From positions 13,827,557 through 13,891,556 of the forward strand of contig NC_092320.1 of NCBI RefSeq assembly GCF_036785885.1: a stretch of DNA of 64,000 nt. Reading direction: 5' to 3'. How positions within the stretch are numbered: position 1 is the first letter of the stretch; every line of letters begins with the position of its first letter. Positions 53,367 through 64,000 of this stretch are shown here, in pieces. The notes under the pieces are model-generated. The model saw only the letters and a list, made by a program, of their open reading frames with translations. It had not been told where the DNA came from and searched no databases. Source of the stretch: Coffea arabica. Its lineage: Eukaryota > Streptophyta > Magnoliopsida > Gentianales > Rubiaceae. A program made the position numbers and the translations under genes.

Positions 53367-53674
53367 CTAAGGAAAAAGTGAAAAATCAGGGTGTTCTATG
53401 TTATCAGAAAGCAAACCTCAAAGAAACAAGGGCAGAAGACTGAAAATAAGGGCAAATTATCCAATTGGCCCTTGAATTTTTTGTCTAAATAAAAATAAGT
53501 CCCTCATCTATTTTTTTGTTGACTTTAAGTTCTCGAACTTGTAAAATTGGACACCCGTGACCCTTTTAGCCAGTTTCTCCGGTTTTGCAACCGGAAAACC
53601 AATTCACAAGAATGCCAATGTGCTTCTTCAAAGGGCTTTTTTGTCTGCATTTTCTAAGCAAAAGCGAACAACTA

Positions 53675-54458
53675 TGCTTAATCCGGAGATCCTGCGCCCT
53701 ACTCCCGCTATCAGAGCCAGATCCAAACGATGAGTTATGCTTAACCCGCCTCAGTGAATCCCTTCAAGACCCATTAAAGAACCTCCAAAACTGGAGCAAA
53801 GCTACCTTCAGTAAGTCTTGCCAAGGCTTCACCTCCTTCCTCCAAGGCTCCACCTGCAACAACAGTCGGGTTTACAAACTCTCCCTAAAAGGCTCCATCT
53901 CCCCCAATATCTCCAGCTGTACTAATCTCCAAGCACTCGGCCTTTCCTCCAACGCCATCTCCGGCCCTATCTCCCTTGACCTCCAATACCTCGTCAATCT
54001 TGCTGTCCTGAACCTCTCCTCTAACCGCCTTTCCGGCCCAATCCCTCAACAGCTCACTCTCTGTGCCTACCTTAATGTGATCGATCTCCATGATAACCAA
54101 CTTTCCAGCCTCATCCCTCAACAGCTAGGATTGCCGGCCCACCTCTCGGTTTTTGATGTTTCGAATAGCAAGTTGTCGGGTCCGATACCCTCGTCCTTAG
54201 GAAATAGGAGTGGGAACCTGCTGAGGTTTAATGCGAGCTTCTACGAGGGGAATAAGGATCTGTACGGGTACCCATTGCCGCCGATGAGGAGCAAAAGGCT
54301 ATCGGTTCTGACCATTGTGGGGATCGGATTGGGAAGTGGGAAGTGGGTTGTTGAGTCTGGTGCTAAGCTTTACAGCTATTTACGTATGGTTGAAAATTTT
54401 GAAGCAGAAAATGGATGCTGAAGAAGGCAAAATTAGTCAACTCATGCCGGATTACTGA
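53675..54458 (+). pseudogene. RLP44: Captured RECEPTOR-LIKE PROTEIN 44 copy, frameshifted
   Basis: RLP44 is an intronless leucine-rich-repeat receptor-like protein of the plasma membrane that links cell-wall pectin state to brassinosteroid signalling. This copy keeps part of the signal-peptide end, then [20 protein letters not shown], LRRs with [26 protein letters not shown] and [17 protein letters not shown], and the juxtamembrane [18 protein letters not shown] frameshift near 54335-54345, beside a GGAAGT duplication, moves the transmembrane segment ([16 protein letters not shown]) and the tail KISQLMPDY into another frame, ending at 54458. The upstream ATG at 53585 lies in the TIR, so a chimeric 278-residue protein lacking a membrane anchor could be read. 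Assignment is from memory of RLP44; the match is strong. Confidence 0.85.
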
Positions 54459-54519
54459 TTCAACCTCTTTTTTTGTTCTCTCTTGAATTCTTCTTTTTGT
54501 TAAAAAAATATATTATTAA

Positions 54520-54907
54520 TGGAGCTGCCACTAAGAATCAATGGCTGGATAGGATTGGATGGAACTTACAGGTATGTTTAGGGAGATGGTGTTAGTATTG
54601 GTAGTAAGTTAGCTGTAGTAGTAAATTTTAGTGGCGATGATTGTGGCGGTGCTGACTATGGAATTGTCCCCCGGAGACAACTATGGCGGTCTCGCCGAGA
54701 CCAACGGCTGCAATGGCATTTCCACTTGGAGGTTTGGACGAGAATAGTGTTTTAGCGGCTAATTTTGATAGGACTGATGTCCAGAGTGGGGGAGAATTGG
54801 GTAGTCGAAGGAATAGCTATGACTATGCTAGTGGGGAGATTCCTAAGAGCGGTGGTATCACTCTCCTGCAGAGAATGAGGAGAGAGAAAGCGGCGGCAAC
54901 GAGGGTT
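54520..54907 (+). other. Unidentified core segment of the RLP44 transposon
   Basis: It is GC-richer than its surroundings. The frame at 54683-54979 begins MAVSPRPTAAMAFPLGGLDE and runs into the right TIR. It may be a second captured fragment, but I do not recognise the donor gene. Confidence 0.4.
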
Positions 54908-55163
54908 TTGCAGAAATGGAGGGAAGAAAGAGGAATTGTTCCTTTTTTTCTTAGAAAATGCAGACAAAAAAGTTTTTGAAGAAGCACACTGACATTCGTG
55001 TGAATTAGTCTTCCGGTTGCAAAACCGGAGAAACTGGCGAGTCACGAGTGTCCAATTTTACAAGTTCGAGAGCTTAAAGTCAGCAAAAAAATAGATAAGG
55101 GACTTATTTTTATCTAGACAAAGAGTTCAAGGGCCAATTAGATAATTTTGCCCCTGAAAATAA

Positions 55164-55710
55164 TAAGAGATTAAACCAGGATTTTCTCCACCTTTTTCCC
55201 TTCAGAGTTTTAGGCGAAAAGAGACTGAGCAAAGGTCTCACCTTTAATCTCTGGCGTCCTGGTGTGGTAGATCATAGATGGGAAGGCACTCCGCCGCAAT
55301 TCAGAAAGTTTTTTTTTTCCTTTCGGGTAGGGGGCACGGAGTTTTTAATTAAGGCAACGATTGAAATTGAAGGGAAGGAACGGAAAGGAGCTGATCTAGT
55401 GGAAAGGAAAAGTAACGTGCATTTTTTTTTTTATTGAAAAACACATAATGGGAGGAAAGCAAAGAAAACTATCACACATGTTTTTATCCAAAAACACATG
55501 ATAGGAATTTTAGAAAATTTAAAATTTTCAATTTTGATATTCTTTTTCTCCATTCCCACCCACTGTCGAAACCTAACCAAAAATAGTGAAACCTTACCCC
55601 TCATTTTTTTCTTCCAATTCTTTTTTTTCCCTCCTTAAAAACCAACATAAACGTCAAAAAATCTTATTACTCCATTTTCTTTCCTATCCTTTCCTTTCCC
55701 TCTCATTCCC
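55164..55710. other. Region upstream of the ankyrin gene with possible 5' UTR exon
   Basis: On the minus strand, GAGATTAAAG followed by GTGAGACC at 55242/55241 is a strong donor-like site. The start exon at 53366 is preceded by a good acceptor. An untranslated first exon near 55242-55330 is therefore possible, which would put the transposon inside the first intron. This is inference only. Confidence 0.35.
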
Positions 55711-55870
55711 TTAGGGTCTGTTTGATTCAGGGATGACATATAATTAGATTAATTATCCTGTGTGATCCCATATTTGATTGCATTTTACGCTTAAGATGAC
55801 ACATTCTAATTAATAGAATTAATCCCCCATTCATGGGATAAAATAATACCACGAGGGAGATAGTCATCTT

Positions 55871-57901
55871 AGATTCCGTTTGATAAAACTGAATCTGAAT
55901 TCTGAAGTCTGAATACTGAAACAATGAATTTGCTGAATTTTAAACACTGAAAAAAAATTTGTAAATGTCTGAATTTTAATGTTAAACTTATTTATACTGT
56001 TTAATAAATATTTATAACTGAATGTTTAATAAGTTAAATTTGACAATTTTGCCCTTATATCTTTTCATCCAAAAAAGAAATAGAACCTATGATTTAATTA
56101 GCTAAAAATGTTAGGTATGAAAATGACAATATTTACTTTTAAATCAAATTAATATAAAAGATGAATTATATTATATAAGGAGTATGAAGAATAAGTGAAA
56201 GTCATTCAAAAGGGAGAAAAGAGAAACAGAAAATCATTAGATAGAGAATATTAGATTATTTAATTATATAAGAATTTTGAATATAATTAAGAAACAAGAG
56301 TAGATTTGGTAGATAAGATAAGGTAGTTAAAGTAATTCTATTGATTTAAAATTAAACATTCAGTTAGGATTCTTGTGCTGAAAAAAATACACAAAAGTTC
56401 AGCACTACTTAATAAGTTCAGCAAATGGATTTTTGTGCCTGTTTGGAACCTAAGTTTTTTGGGAGTTTGTCTAAAACTTTACTATAGTGCACTGTAGAAG
56501 TTTTTGAAAAAAATTTGTAGAAGTTTTTGTAAGGTGAAAAACTTTTTTGTAGAAGTTTAAGATAAAAAACTTTTTTGTAGAAGTTTTTGTAAGATAAAAA
56601 ATTTTGTAAAAGTTTTTGTAAGGTGAATTTTTTTTTCCTTTCTTTTTTTCTTTCTTTCTTTTTTTCTTTCTCTTTCTTTTTCTTTTTTTTCTTTTCATTT
56701 TTTTCTTTCTCTTTCTTTTTCTTTTCTTTCCTCTCTTTCTTCTTTTTCTTCTTCCTTCCCTCTCCCGCCACCCTTCTCCTCCCTTTCCCCTTCTCTTCTC
56801 CTCTGCATTTCCCCCGCCAGCTTCCTTTCCCCCCCAGCCCCTCTGCCCCTTCCCCCTCCCCTCTGCACGCCATCTCCTCTGCCCCGCCAACCCTTCCCCC
56901 GTCAGCCCCCTTCCCCGGCCAGTCCCTCTGCCCCGCCATCCCCTCCCCCCGGCCAGCCCTTCCCCCGCTGCCACACCACCCCCTCCCCTGCTGCCGCGCC
57001 ACCCCCTCCGCCCCTTCCCACTCCCCTCTGTACTCCACCCCTTCCCCCCGCCAACCCTTTCCCCGCTAGCCCCTCTGCCCTGCCTCTTCCCCTTCCCCTG
57101 TGCCCTTTCCCCCGTTGCCCCACCACCCCTCCCCCTCCCTCTCCCCTCTGCCCCCGCCACCTCCCTGCCCCTTCCCCCTCCCCTCTGCCCCTGCCACCCC
57201 CCTCCCGTTTCCCCTTCCCCTGTTTCCCTTCCCGTTTCCCACCACCCCTCTTCTTTCTTTCCCCCGTTCCCCCGTCAGCCATAGCATTGGTGTGATTGGA
57301 GGGAGAAAGAAAAATGCAGGAGGAAAGTAACTGTTGCTGTTGCATAGGTCGGGGGAGTTTGGCCAAGGAGAGGAGGGGGAGAGAGGAGGGAAGGAGAGAG
57401 GGAGGAAGAATGGAAGGAAAAAAAATTTGGGAACGCCGGCGCCGGAATAGGTGGCCGCGCCGAAAATGGCGACGGAGGTGGTGGCCGGCGATGAAGGTAT
57501 GGTGGATGGGGTGGGGGAGAAAGAAGAAGAAAGATAGAAGTTTTTTGTGTATTAGATATTTTGAAGTGTGTAGATTAAAAAATTTGATAAATTTTTTTGG
57601 GTTCCTGTAGCTAAAGTTGTTAAAAAAACTTGTAGCTAAAAAACTTGGCCAAAAAACTCACTTCCAAACAGGCCCTTTATTTATCAAACACTCAAAACAT
57701 CTGAATGTCTGAAAAAGTTCAGATTCAGCACTTTTTTATGTTATCAAACAGACTGTTTAAATTAGGAAAATTTGAAATAAAAAATTTTATCTCACAAATT
57801 CCAATCACCTTTTTATCTCACGTACATCATATCATAAAAAAATGCTACAGTAATTATCTCAAATAACTCATCCAGATAAACTCATATCCAAACAAACTAT
57901 T
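55871..57901. mobile_element. Insertion block inside the outer element
   Basis: TAGTCATCTT is duplicated at 55861-55870 and 57902-57911, which marks an insertion of 2,031 bp. The left end starts AGATTCCGTTTGATAAAACT. The matching inverted CTGTTTGATAACATAAAAA with AGTGCTGAATCTGAAC lies at about 57697-57752. It is followed by a MITE-like stretch (about 57755-57900, with CTACAGTAATTATCTC and ATCCAAACAAAC). The insertion itself holds the element at 56435-57675. Confidence 0.6.
56435..57675. mobile_element. Innermost TIR element with polypyrimidine core
   Basis: The left end GTGCCTGTTTGGAACCTAAG pairs with the inverted right end GGGCCTGTTTGGAAGTGAG. TTT flanks both sides (56432-56434 and 57676-57678), fitting a PIF/Harbinger-type 3 bp TSD. 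Positions 56630-57270 are nearly pure C/T on the plus strand. Positions 57295-57530 are G/A-rich with a GC-rich patch (GCCGGCGCCGG). The long open frames on both strands here are products of the biased composition. Confidence 0.68.
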
Positions 57902-58963
57902 TAGTCATCTTGGGATAACTAAGGGATAGGATAATAAAATTTTAAACTAATTTACCCTCACAAATAATATAAATTTATACTCTCATAATTATATAACCTT
58001 ACCCTCACACAGTAATATAACATGAATGGACTAATTTGTCCCTACTAATTAATTTAAGGTTTTTTCACTATTTTGCCCCTACTACCAACATAATAATATT
58101 TGGACTAATTTGTCATTGCGAATAATACAAATGCATACTGAATATTATATAACCATTCTCTCACATAATAATATAATAATAAACAGACTAATTTACTCCT
58201 ACTAATTATATCAAATTTTTTGACTATTTTTTCCCTTTTCATTATTTTAAATTTTTGACAAATTACTCCTATTAATTAATTTAAATTTTTAAGCTAATTT
58301 ACCCCTACTTATATCATAATAAAAGGACTATATTGCCCTTGGACTAAATTGCCCTTACTAATTTATTTTCCCAACCAAATTCTATATAAATACACACCCT
58401 TATCAATTGGGTTTTGCAAATGAGGGTTTCAATAAGCCTAACCTTAATCCAAAGAAAAATTTTCTATACTGACTTGAGATTGGCTCATTTAAAATTTTTA
58501 GGCGAGTTGGATTTTATTAAATTTAATCCTAACTTAGCCAAAACTCAACCTATTATTTAATTGAATTTCAAATTTAGATTGAAAAAATCATGTTAAAACC
58601 TATTTTTAAGGGTTCGAATAGACTGAGTTTTAGTGAATGCAAATTTTTATATGTCAAAACCTCTTATTTGCTTTATAATTCTAAAGTTTCAAATTATTTT
58701 ATTTTAATAAAAGTTATAAATTATTAATTTATTGTATAAAAACAATCCTACAAATTAAGGGGTATTTTGGTCATTGAAATAGTAATTATATCTCATTCAA
58801 TCTCCAACCAAACACAAGATATGATTATTCCTAATGTATCCTATCCAATCCAAAACAACCAAACACTAGATAACTTGTATTAATCCCAAGATGATTCAAC
58901 CCAAGATTAATAATCCGATAATGAGTCATTTCATCTTATCCATTTTGTGAACCAAATGAACCT

Positions 58964-59442
58964 TTAAAACAAATAGTGCATTAAAAAATAGTATATCCAT
59001 CACCAATAAAATGGTAAGGGTTGAAGGTAAGAGTGTTCAGGTAATTGGCGATCTAGTAAAAAAAAAATTTGGGAATTGGTTTTTTAAAATCAATATCCAA
59101 TTACCGTCCAAACTTTTGTTTGCTAAATTAGATCAAAGAATCGATAAATTCAGTAATATCTGATAACCAAAATATCAATAATGAGTTAAAATAATTTTAT
59201 TTTTCTATAAAATATTATTCTAACAGAATAATATCTCATATTTTTTTTAACAAAATTCAATCATCTTAGCACATGATTTGCAAGTTCATAATCTTAAATC
59301 CTAACTCATAGTTTCAATTTTTAAACAACATTGAAATAAATAAGAACTCTAAATTTAATTTTCAACCTAAACTACAACATGTCAATTTCCATCAAAATTT
59401 GACTTCCAAATATAGCTATAGTTAGGTAATTAATAACTACTA
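58964..59442. other. AT-rich stretch, nothing recognised
   Basis: No gene or clear repeat boundary. Confidence 0.4.
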
Positions 59443-59532
59443 TTTTTTTTTTAGTGTAAGCAGGAGGACTCGAACCCGAGACCTCTTGTTTACACTCCCT
59501 CCCCCCGTACCACCCAACCCATCCCTCCCCCC
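59443..59532 (-). mobile_element. Short tRNA-related SINE (family 3)
   Basis: On the minus strand it contains the perfect B box GGTTCGAGTCC and a poly-A tail (plus-strand T run at about 59443-59452). A 15 bp duplication AATTAATAACTACTA flanks it at 59428-59442 and 59533-59547. It is only about 90 bp long and very C/G-biased at its 5' side. Confidence 0.8.
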
Positions 59533-59547
59533 AATTAATAACTACTA

Positions 59548-60157
59548 ATTGGTATATTGTAATAGATTAACATTTACTCTTATATTTAGTGATACGTGTG
59601 TGTGTAAAATAAAAATTCTGCAATTTGATCGATAATTGATAATTCAGTAATGTATTTCTAATATTTGTTCCCGAATCGTTTTACTAAATATTAAATTTGA
59701 TTTTTTCCCCAATTCCATTTTACCAAAATTAGAAATCCAACTTTAGATTGAATCGGCCTGTTTTCCAATTTTTTTCTAAAATATGAACCCCCTAGTTGAA
59801 AGCACTAAGCCACCTCACGTTTGGCACCGTATGCATTTTCCTTATCCAAGCTTCTCATGTCACCCATTTCTAGCGATGTCCAATATATTTCTCTTCTAGT
59901 AATTTCGAATTTTGCTATTATTAAAATATTTCTCCACAAATTATGCCATCAATAAATGAAGGTAAGATACAAATGTGGCAATATGTCTATCTTGCATATA
60001 TCGTGAAAATTTGAATATTTCGACACAAAATTTTCTTGTTAAAATTAAGGATAAAAAATCTGGTTGACTCACAAACTTTTAAATTAGTCAACTTTTAAAC
60101 CTTCAACTATTAAGTATATACTGTTGTTTTGTAAAGGGTATGTTTTTCACCCTGTTT
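59548..60157. other. No supported feature
   Basis: AT-rich DNA without gene signals. Confidence 0.4.
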
Positions 60158-60618
60158 GCTAGAGATAATTTTAGAAACCTCCACTAAAGTGTATGGTAAT
60201 ATCGCTTAGAATTCTTAAAGTTTCAAAATATCATTAACCTCCCATAAACGGTATAGTTTTTATGGGAGGTTTTTTTCCCATAAAACCTATACCGTTTATA
60301 ATAATCTCACCCTTGTATTATTAAAACATTCTTATAATGATTTCAAATTCTACTCTTTTGTGTTGTCTTATATCGATTTTTCTTCCAACTTGATCATAAT
60401 ATAAGATTTACATATTTTGCCTAACAATTTTCTCTTCCATAATGTTTGCCTAAAACTTGTTGAAGTAATGAAGATAAATTTTGTCAATTTGTGTACTATG
60501 CTAGTGATCAACGGTCCCATCTTGTTGATATAGGAGTCAAGTGATTGTTCTGAAACTTCAAGTATACCAAGTGATATTATCATAAACCTCAAGGAAATTT
60601 TCTAAAATTATCTCTAGC
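60158..60618. mobile_element. TIR element of about 461 bp with internal hairpin
   Basis: Inverted ends GCTAGAGATAATTTTAGAAA and TTCTAAAATTATCTCTAGC. The TIR words resemble those of the element at 32956-33772 (AATTTTAGAAACC). No clear TSD was seen. A 24 bp hairpin (60244-60267 with 60276-60299) lies inside. The minus-strand open frame at 60368-60592 shows no family. Confidence 0.6.
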
Positions 60619-61755
60619 GAAAAATGTGAGGAATTGAAGATTATACCGTTTTATAAGTTTAATGGGCAAAAGTATGCACTTAATAGTTTTAAAGCTTAAA
60701 AGTTTACTAACTATATTGTTTGAGGGTAGTTAAGAAATTTTACCCTAAAATTAAATTGTATTTTTCTTGTAATTATTTTAGTATTTTTATTGGAGACATA
60801 TAGTTTTATTTTCGTAAATTTAGAAACATCACCTGATGTCTCTAACAGTATTACTTGGCACCCTCAAATTTTGAAAAATCTTATTTACCTCCATTATTTT
60901 AAGGTTTTTTGTAACATTTGAAATCTATTTCAAACTATAACATTAAAATACTCATTTAGGAAAAAGAGAACATAATCTCATTTTAGATTTACCTTTTTGT
61001 TACCTTATTCTGTAGTGCAAAAACTTGTTTTCGTTAATTCTACATATTATTAATATATAAAAATAAAGAAGGAAAGGGCATTAGACTAAAACTTCAAATA
61101 CATGGTGATTGAAAAAGGAAAAATAAAAGAATAGTACTACTTCCTAACATATATAATAATCTTAACACTTGAGTATACTAATAATAATCTAAACACAAAA
61201 TCCAAAAGCTTGAAGGTTTGATTCTAATGGGATCAAATATAGTGCACTTTTGAAATACAAAAAGTTAATATTTCAAAATTTATTTGAAGTTTTTGCAAGT
61301 GATAAAAGTATTATTTCGTTTATTGTAACGTGTACTAAGTTAATTTAAAGACTTTTATAAATCGTTTTCTTTTTCTGAATTTTTTAGTTCTTTGTCCAAA
61401 TCAATGGTTTGAAAATTATATATAAACTTGTTGTGATGCTTTCAAGTTGGTACAAAATGTTAGTTTCATTATTATAAAATATTTCAAATTATTTTTGCAA
61501 CTATTATAAATTATTTGTAATTTAAAAATTTTTAAGTATCTTAATATTTCTTGTCCAAACTAATGATGTGAAAAACTATTAAAGGATCTTTTGACTCCTT
61601 TATCATCTTTTAAATTTCAATTAAAGAATTATATTGACCAACTTTACTAAAATCAAGAAATAAAATTAATCTATTATGACAATTAAGAGTCCACAAGGAA
61701 AGAGTAAATTTAGAACGAGATTATATTCTATATTTCAAAATGATTTTTTTTAATA
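60619..61755. other. AT-rich stretch, nothing recognised
   Basis: It contains variant repeats of an AAATTATTTGTAATTT-type sequence. No gene. Confidence 0.4.
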
Positions 61756-62116
61756 CTCCCACCCGTCCCACTTTGATAGTTCTGTTTTCCTTTTTCGTCT
61801 GTCTCAAATTGTAGTTTACTTTCCAATTGAAGAATGTAGTTGTCTTTTAATTTCTCTAAAATACCCTTATTTAATGTAAATTGTTATTACTTTAAACTAT
61901 CTTATTTAATATAGATTGTTAGTATTAAATATGACCTATTCTATTTAATGCATTTAGATTTTTCAAATTATATTGATATATGACAAGCCAACTTTATTTA
62001 TTTAATGTAAGAGTATTTTAGAAAAATAGTAATCTAAATTTATTTTTTAACAAAATTAACTTTTTTTTTAAATTATGCGAAAAAAAATTAAAACTATCAC
62101 AATGAAACAGAGAAAG
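61756..62116. mobile_element. Stowaway-like MITE
   Basis: The left end CTCCCACCCGTCCCACTTTG is typical of Stowaway (Tc1/mariner) elements. The inverted right end CTTTCTCTGTTTCATTGTG pairs with it, and GATAGTT follows on both sides. TA flanks both ends. Confidence 0.75.
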
Positions 62117-62118
62117 TA

Positions 62119-64000
62119 TTATATTTTGAAGTGGGCTGCAAAAGTTGGGAAAAAAAATATAAAGCAGGGACGGGATTTTTCGAAGTAGGGTATCAAGTAC
62201 TACATGTTAAACGCCCGTGCATGTCAGCCTCCTCGTCTTCTTCGCCCTTTCCTTTTTCCTTCTCCTTCTCTTGAATCTCTGCCACCCACTTGCTATTTAG
62301 TGAAGAGTTATGAAAGAGAGAATTTTGGGTTAAAGATTGATTTGTTATCTCTGTCTGCAATTTCTCATAAATTGTATACGGGTAAGTTTTTTTTTTTTTT
62401 TTCAATATATTAAAATTTGTTCATACACTAAAAGTCTCCGAGTCGTGCATGGATATCTGATGAGTCAGTACGGGTTGACTCGGATGCTCTTCTGTTCGCA
62501 CCGGTCTACTATCTCCTGTGACGACTCAGCCGGATCTACTGGGGCTCAGCCGAGTCTTTGAACCATGGACTCACGTACATGCCTAATCTGTCATACATGC
62601 ATATTATCCAATTTTTGGGTGAACGGTGCATCAAAAAAAAAGGATGCCCTGAGAAGAGAGCCAGTTTGAAAAGGTGACAAGTCGAGACCTTTGGCAAAAA
62701 AGGACTCACGTCTGCAGCCGTGTGGTTTTTCCAGCAGGAAAAAAAAATCAGGGAATTTTTTCTGGCAGCTGAGCTGATTTTGGATAAGGCAGAATGGAAG
62801 GGGTATGTATGAGTATGATAACTGCCTTGCTGCATCGCATCATCTTAGAACTTTTTTTTGTCTTATATAAAGTTGCTTATCTGTTGCTTCCGGCGGAACA
62901 GGAAGAAGACGCAACGACCTCTCCTTGTGATTCTTTTTTGTGTTCAACCAGCTCACTGGCCAGAGCTGGTCAATATCTGAAAATTTTAAATTTCATCACA
63001 AAGTCAGAACTGGAACATTTGCCGGATGATGGTAAAATGAAACAAAAAAAAGTGCCTCATTGGTAAAAGTTAAACTTTAACTAGTGACACTGAAAAGTTC
63101 CATTATGAAAATTTAAACGAATTAGTGAAAATTTTGTGAAACGAATGCTCGTATCCAACTGACAGGAAAAGTCAGAGAGTGTCGTAATGATGGTGGCGCA
63201 TACATGACCTGCGTCGGTGTCCATAATATTCTTGGAATAGAGGTAAATTTAATTATTATTATTATTATTATTATTAATTAAAAAAGGGGAGCATAGTTGG
63301 TGCATACTGACCGATTGAGTTCGAAATGAATTTGATAATTTGAATCCACTATGATGATAATTCAGTTTGTGCGCTGGATTCGAAATGAATTTCTTGATTT
63401 GAATCCGGTTAACACTATATCCATATATATAATGAATTGAGCTTACCATTATTTTATTTAAAGGACAAAAAGAACATTTAGTGTGTAAATTAAGGAGAAA
63501 GAAGTATTAATATGTGAAATTTTGTATTATTTTGGGCTACAAATTAGAAATAAAAATGATACTATTGAGAAAGATAAGTGATAAAAAGGATTCAGGACCT
63601 AACAAAATTGAATTTGATGACATCGTTTTATTTTATTTTTTATTTTTTGTGAAAACGATTATACGCTTTTTCAGCTTTGAATTCCAAAAGAGGTATAGGT
63701 ACAAGATATTTGGAGCTCAAATAACAGATAGCACCGATTTTATTGTACTGAGGTACCAATTTTGTACCAATTCACACTTCTAAGTAACGATTGTATACTA
63801 CATAGGCATGATACTAACAAAATTGCTGTTGATTATAGTTATTTTTTTTTTTTATTAATTTTTAGATGATATCTTATGCAGCATGTTGGTTTATCAGTAC
63901 GACTTCTGTGATATCTATCTATCCTTTTGAGAACTTGAGATACAATGCAAATATTTAATCACCGGCATGGTCCTAAAGAAAGAAAGGAGATGTGTACTGC
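62119..64000. other. Right-hand region without a convincing gene
   Basis: Positions 62200-62570 and 62870-63060 are somewhat GC-richer and could be exon or UTR of a gene extending to the right, but no family frame was recognised. (ATT)n lies at about 63252-63275 and poly-T at 62386-62402. A short GATTTGAATCC-type direct repeat is near 63337-63408. Confidence 0.4.

Larger units (their letters stand above)
53450..55153. mobile_element. Pack-MULE-like transposon with captured RLP44 coding sequence
   Basis: It is about 1,704 bp long. The ends begin GGGCAAATTATCCAATTGG, and TIRs of about 220-245 bp (53450-53672 and 54908-55153) are clearly the same family as the element at 4791-6028. They share the CCGGTTTTGCAACCGG palindrome. 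It is flanked by TGAAAATAA at 53441-53449 and 55155-55163 (10 bp if the adjacent C is counted). The core contains a near-complete RLP44 copy and a second unidentified segment at 54520-54907. It has no transposase. Confidence 0.9.
55714..58963. mobile_element. Outer TIR element (PIF/Harbinger-like) containing nested insertions
   Basis: The left end GGGTCTGTTTGATTCAGGG and the right end, inverted as AGGTTCATTTGGTTCACA, form imperfect TIRs. TTA is found at both flanks (55711-55713 and 58964-58966). Its own sequence is interrupted between 55871 and 57901. The right part (57912-58400) is AT-rich with repeated CTAATTTACCCCTACTAATT-like sentences. Confidence 0.5.

Noticed and set aside
53885..54121. 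Minus-strand 78-codon frame
   Set aside because: Shadow of the RLP44 leucine-rich repeats on the other strand.
56418..57610. Open frames of up to 229 codons on both strands
   Set aside because: Same cause as at 8.3-8.9 kb: biased composition of a transposon core, Gly/Arg/Lys or Pro/Ser repeats only.

Overview
The window is nuclear DNA from a flowering plant, most likely a eudicot. The evidence is intron-containing genes with GT-AG junctions, plant-specific families (eIFiso4G, PRD2/MPS1, a BAHD acyltransferase), AT-rich intergenic DNA, tRNA-derived SINEs and a dense population of small non-autonomous DNA transposons. No bacterial, organellar or CRISPR feature was seen. I could not name the species from the sequence.

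Layout. 1-4.1 kb: the 5' end of an eIFiso4G gene on the minus strand, running off the left edge. 4.8-6.0 kb: a Pack-MULE-like transposon carrying a BAG-domain gene fragment. 9.2-10.5 kb: a decayed SRP-receptor alpha pseudogene. 11.9-16.2 kb: a ten-exon MPS1/PRD2 gene. 19.4-19.7 kb: a small secreted or GPI-anchored-type peptide gene. 20-37.9 kb: almost no genes, but SINEs, MITEs and four long-TIR elements with exact 9-10 bp target-site duplications (TSDs). 38.4-42.2 kb: a two-exon HCT-like BAHD acyltransferase. 42.8-44.3 kb: a second gene-capturing element, holding two exons of an At1g65710-like gene. 48.2-53.4 kb: an ankyrin-repeat family gene on the minus strand with a visible frameshift. 53.45-55.15 kb: a third gene-capturing element, holding a nearly complete RLP44 coding copy. 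55.7-59.0 kb: transposons nested inside one another. 59-64 kb: repeats and AT-rich DNA with no convincing gene.

How it fits together. eIFiso4G and MPS1/PRD2 are neighbours in Arabidopsis (At5g57870 and At5g57880, from memory). Here they lie divergently about 8 kb apart, so this looks like an ancestral gene pair pushed apart by a pseudogene and transposons. The main story is Mutator-like non-autonomous elements: seven have matching 9-10 bp TSDs, three of these carry fragments of unrelated host genes, and two of those three share one TIR family. No transposase gene is present, so all must be mobilised in trans.
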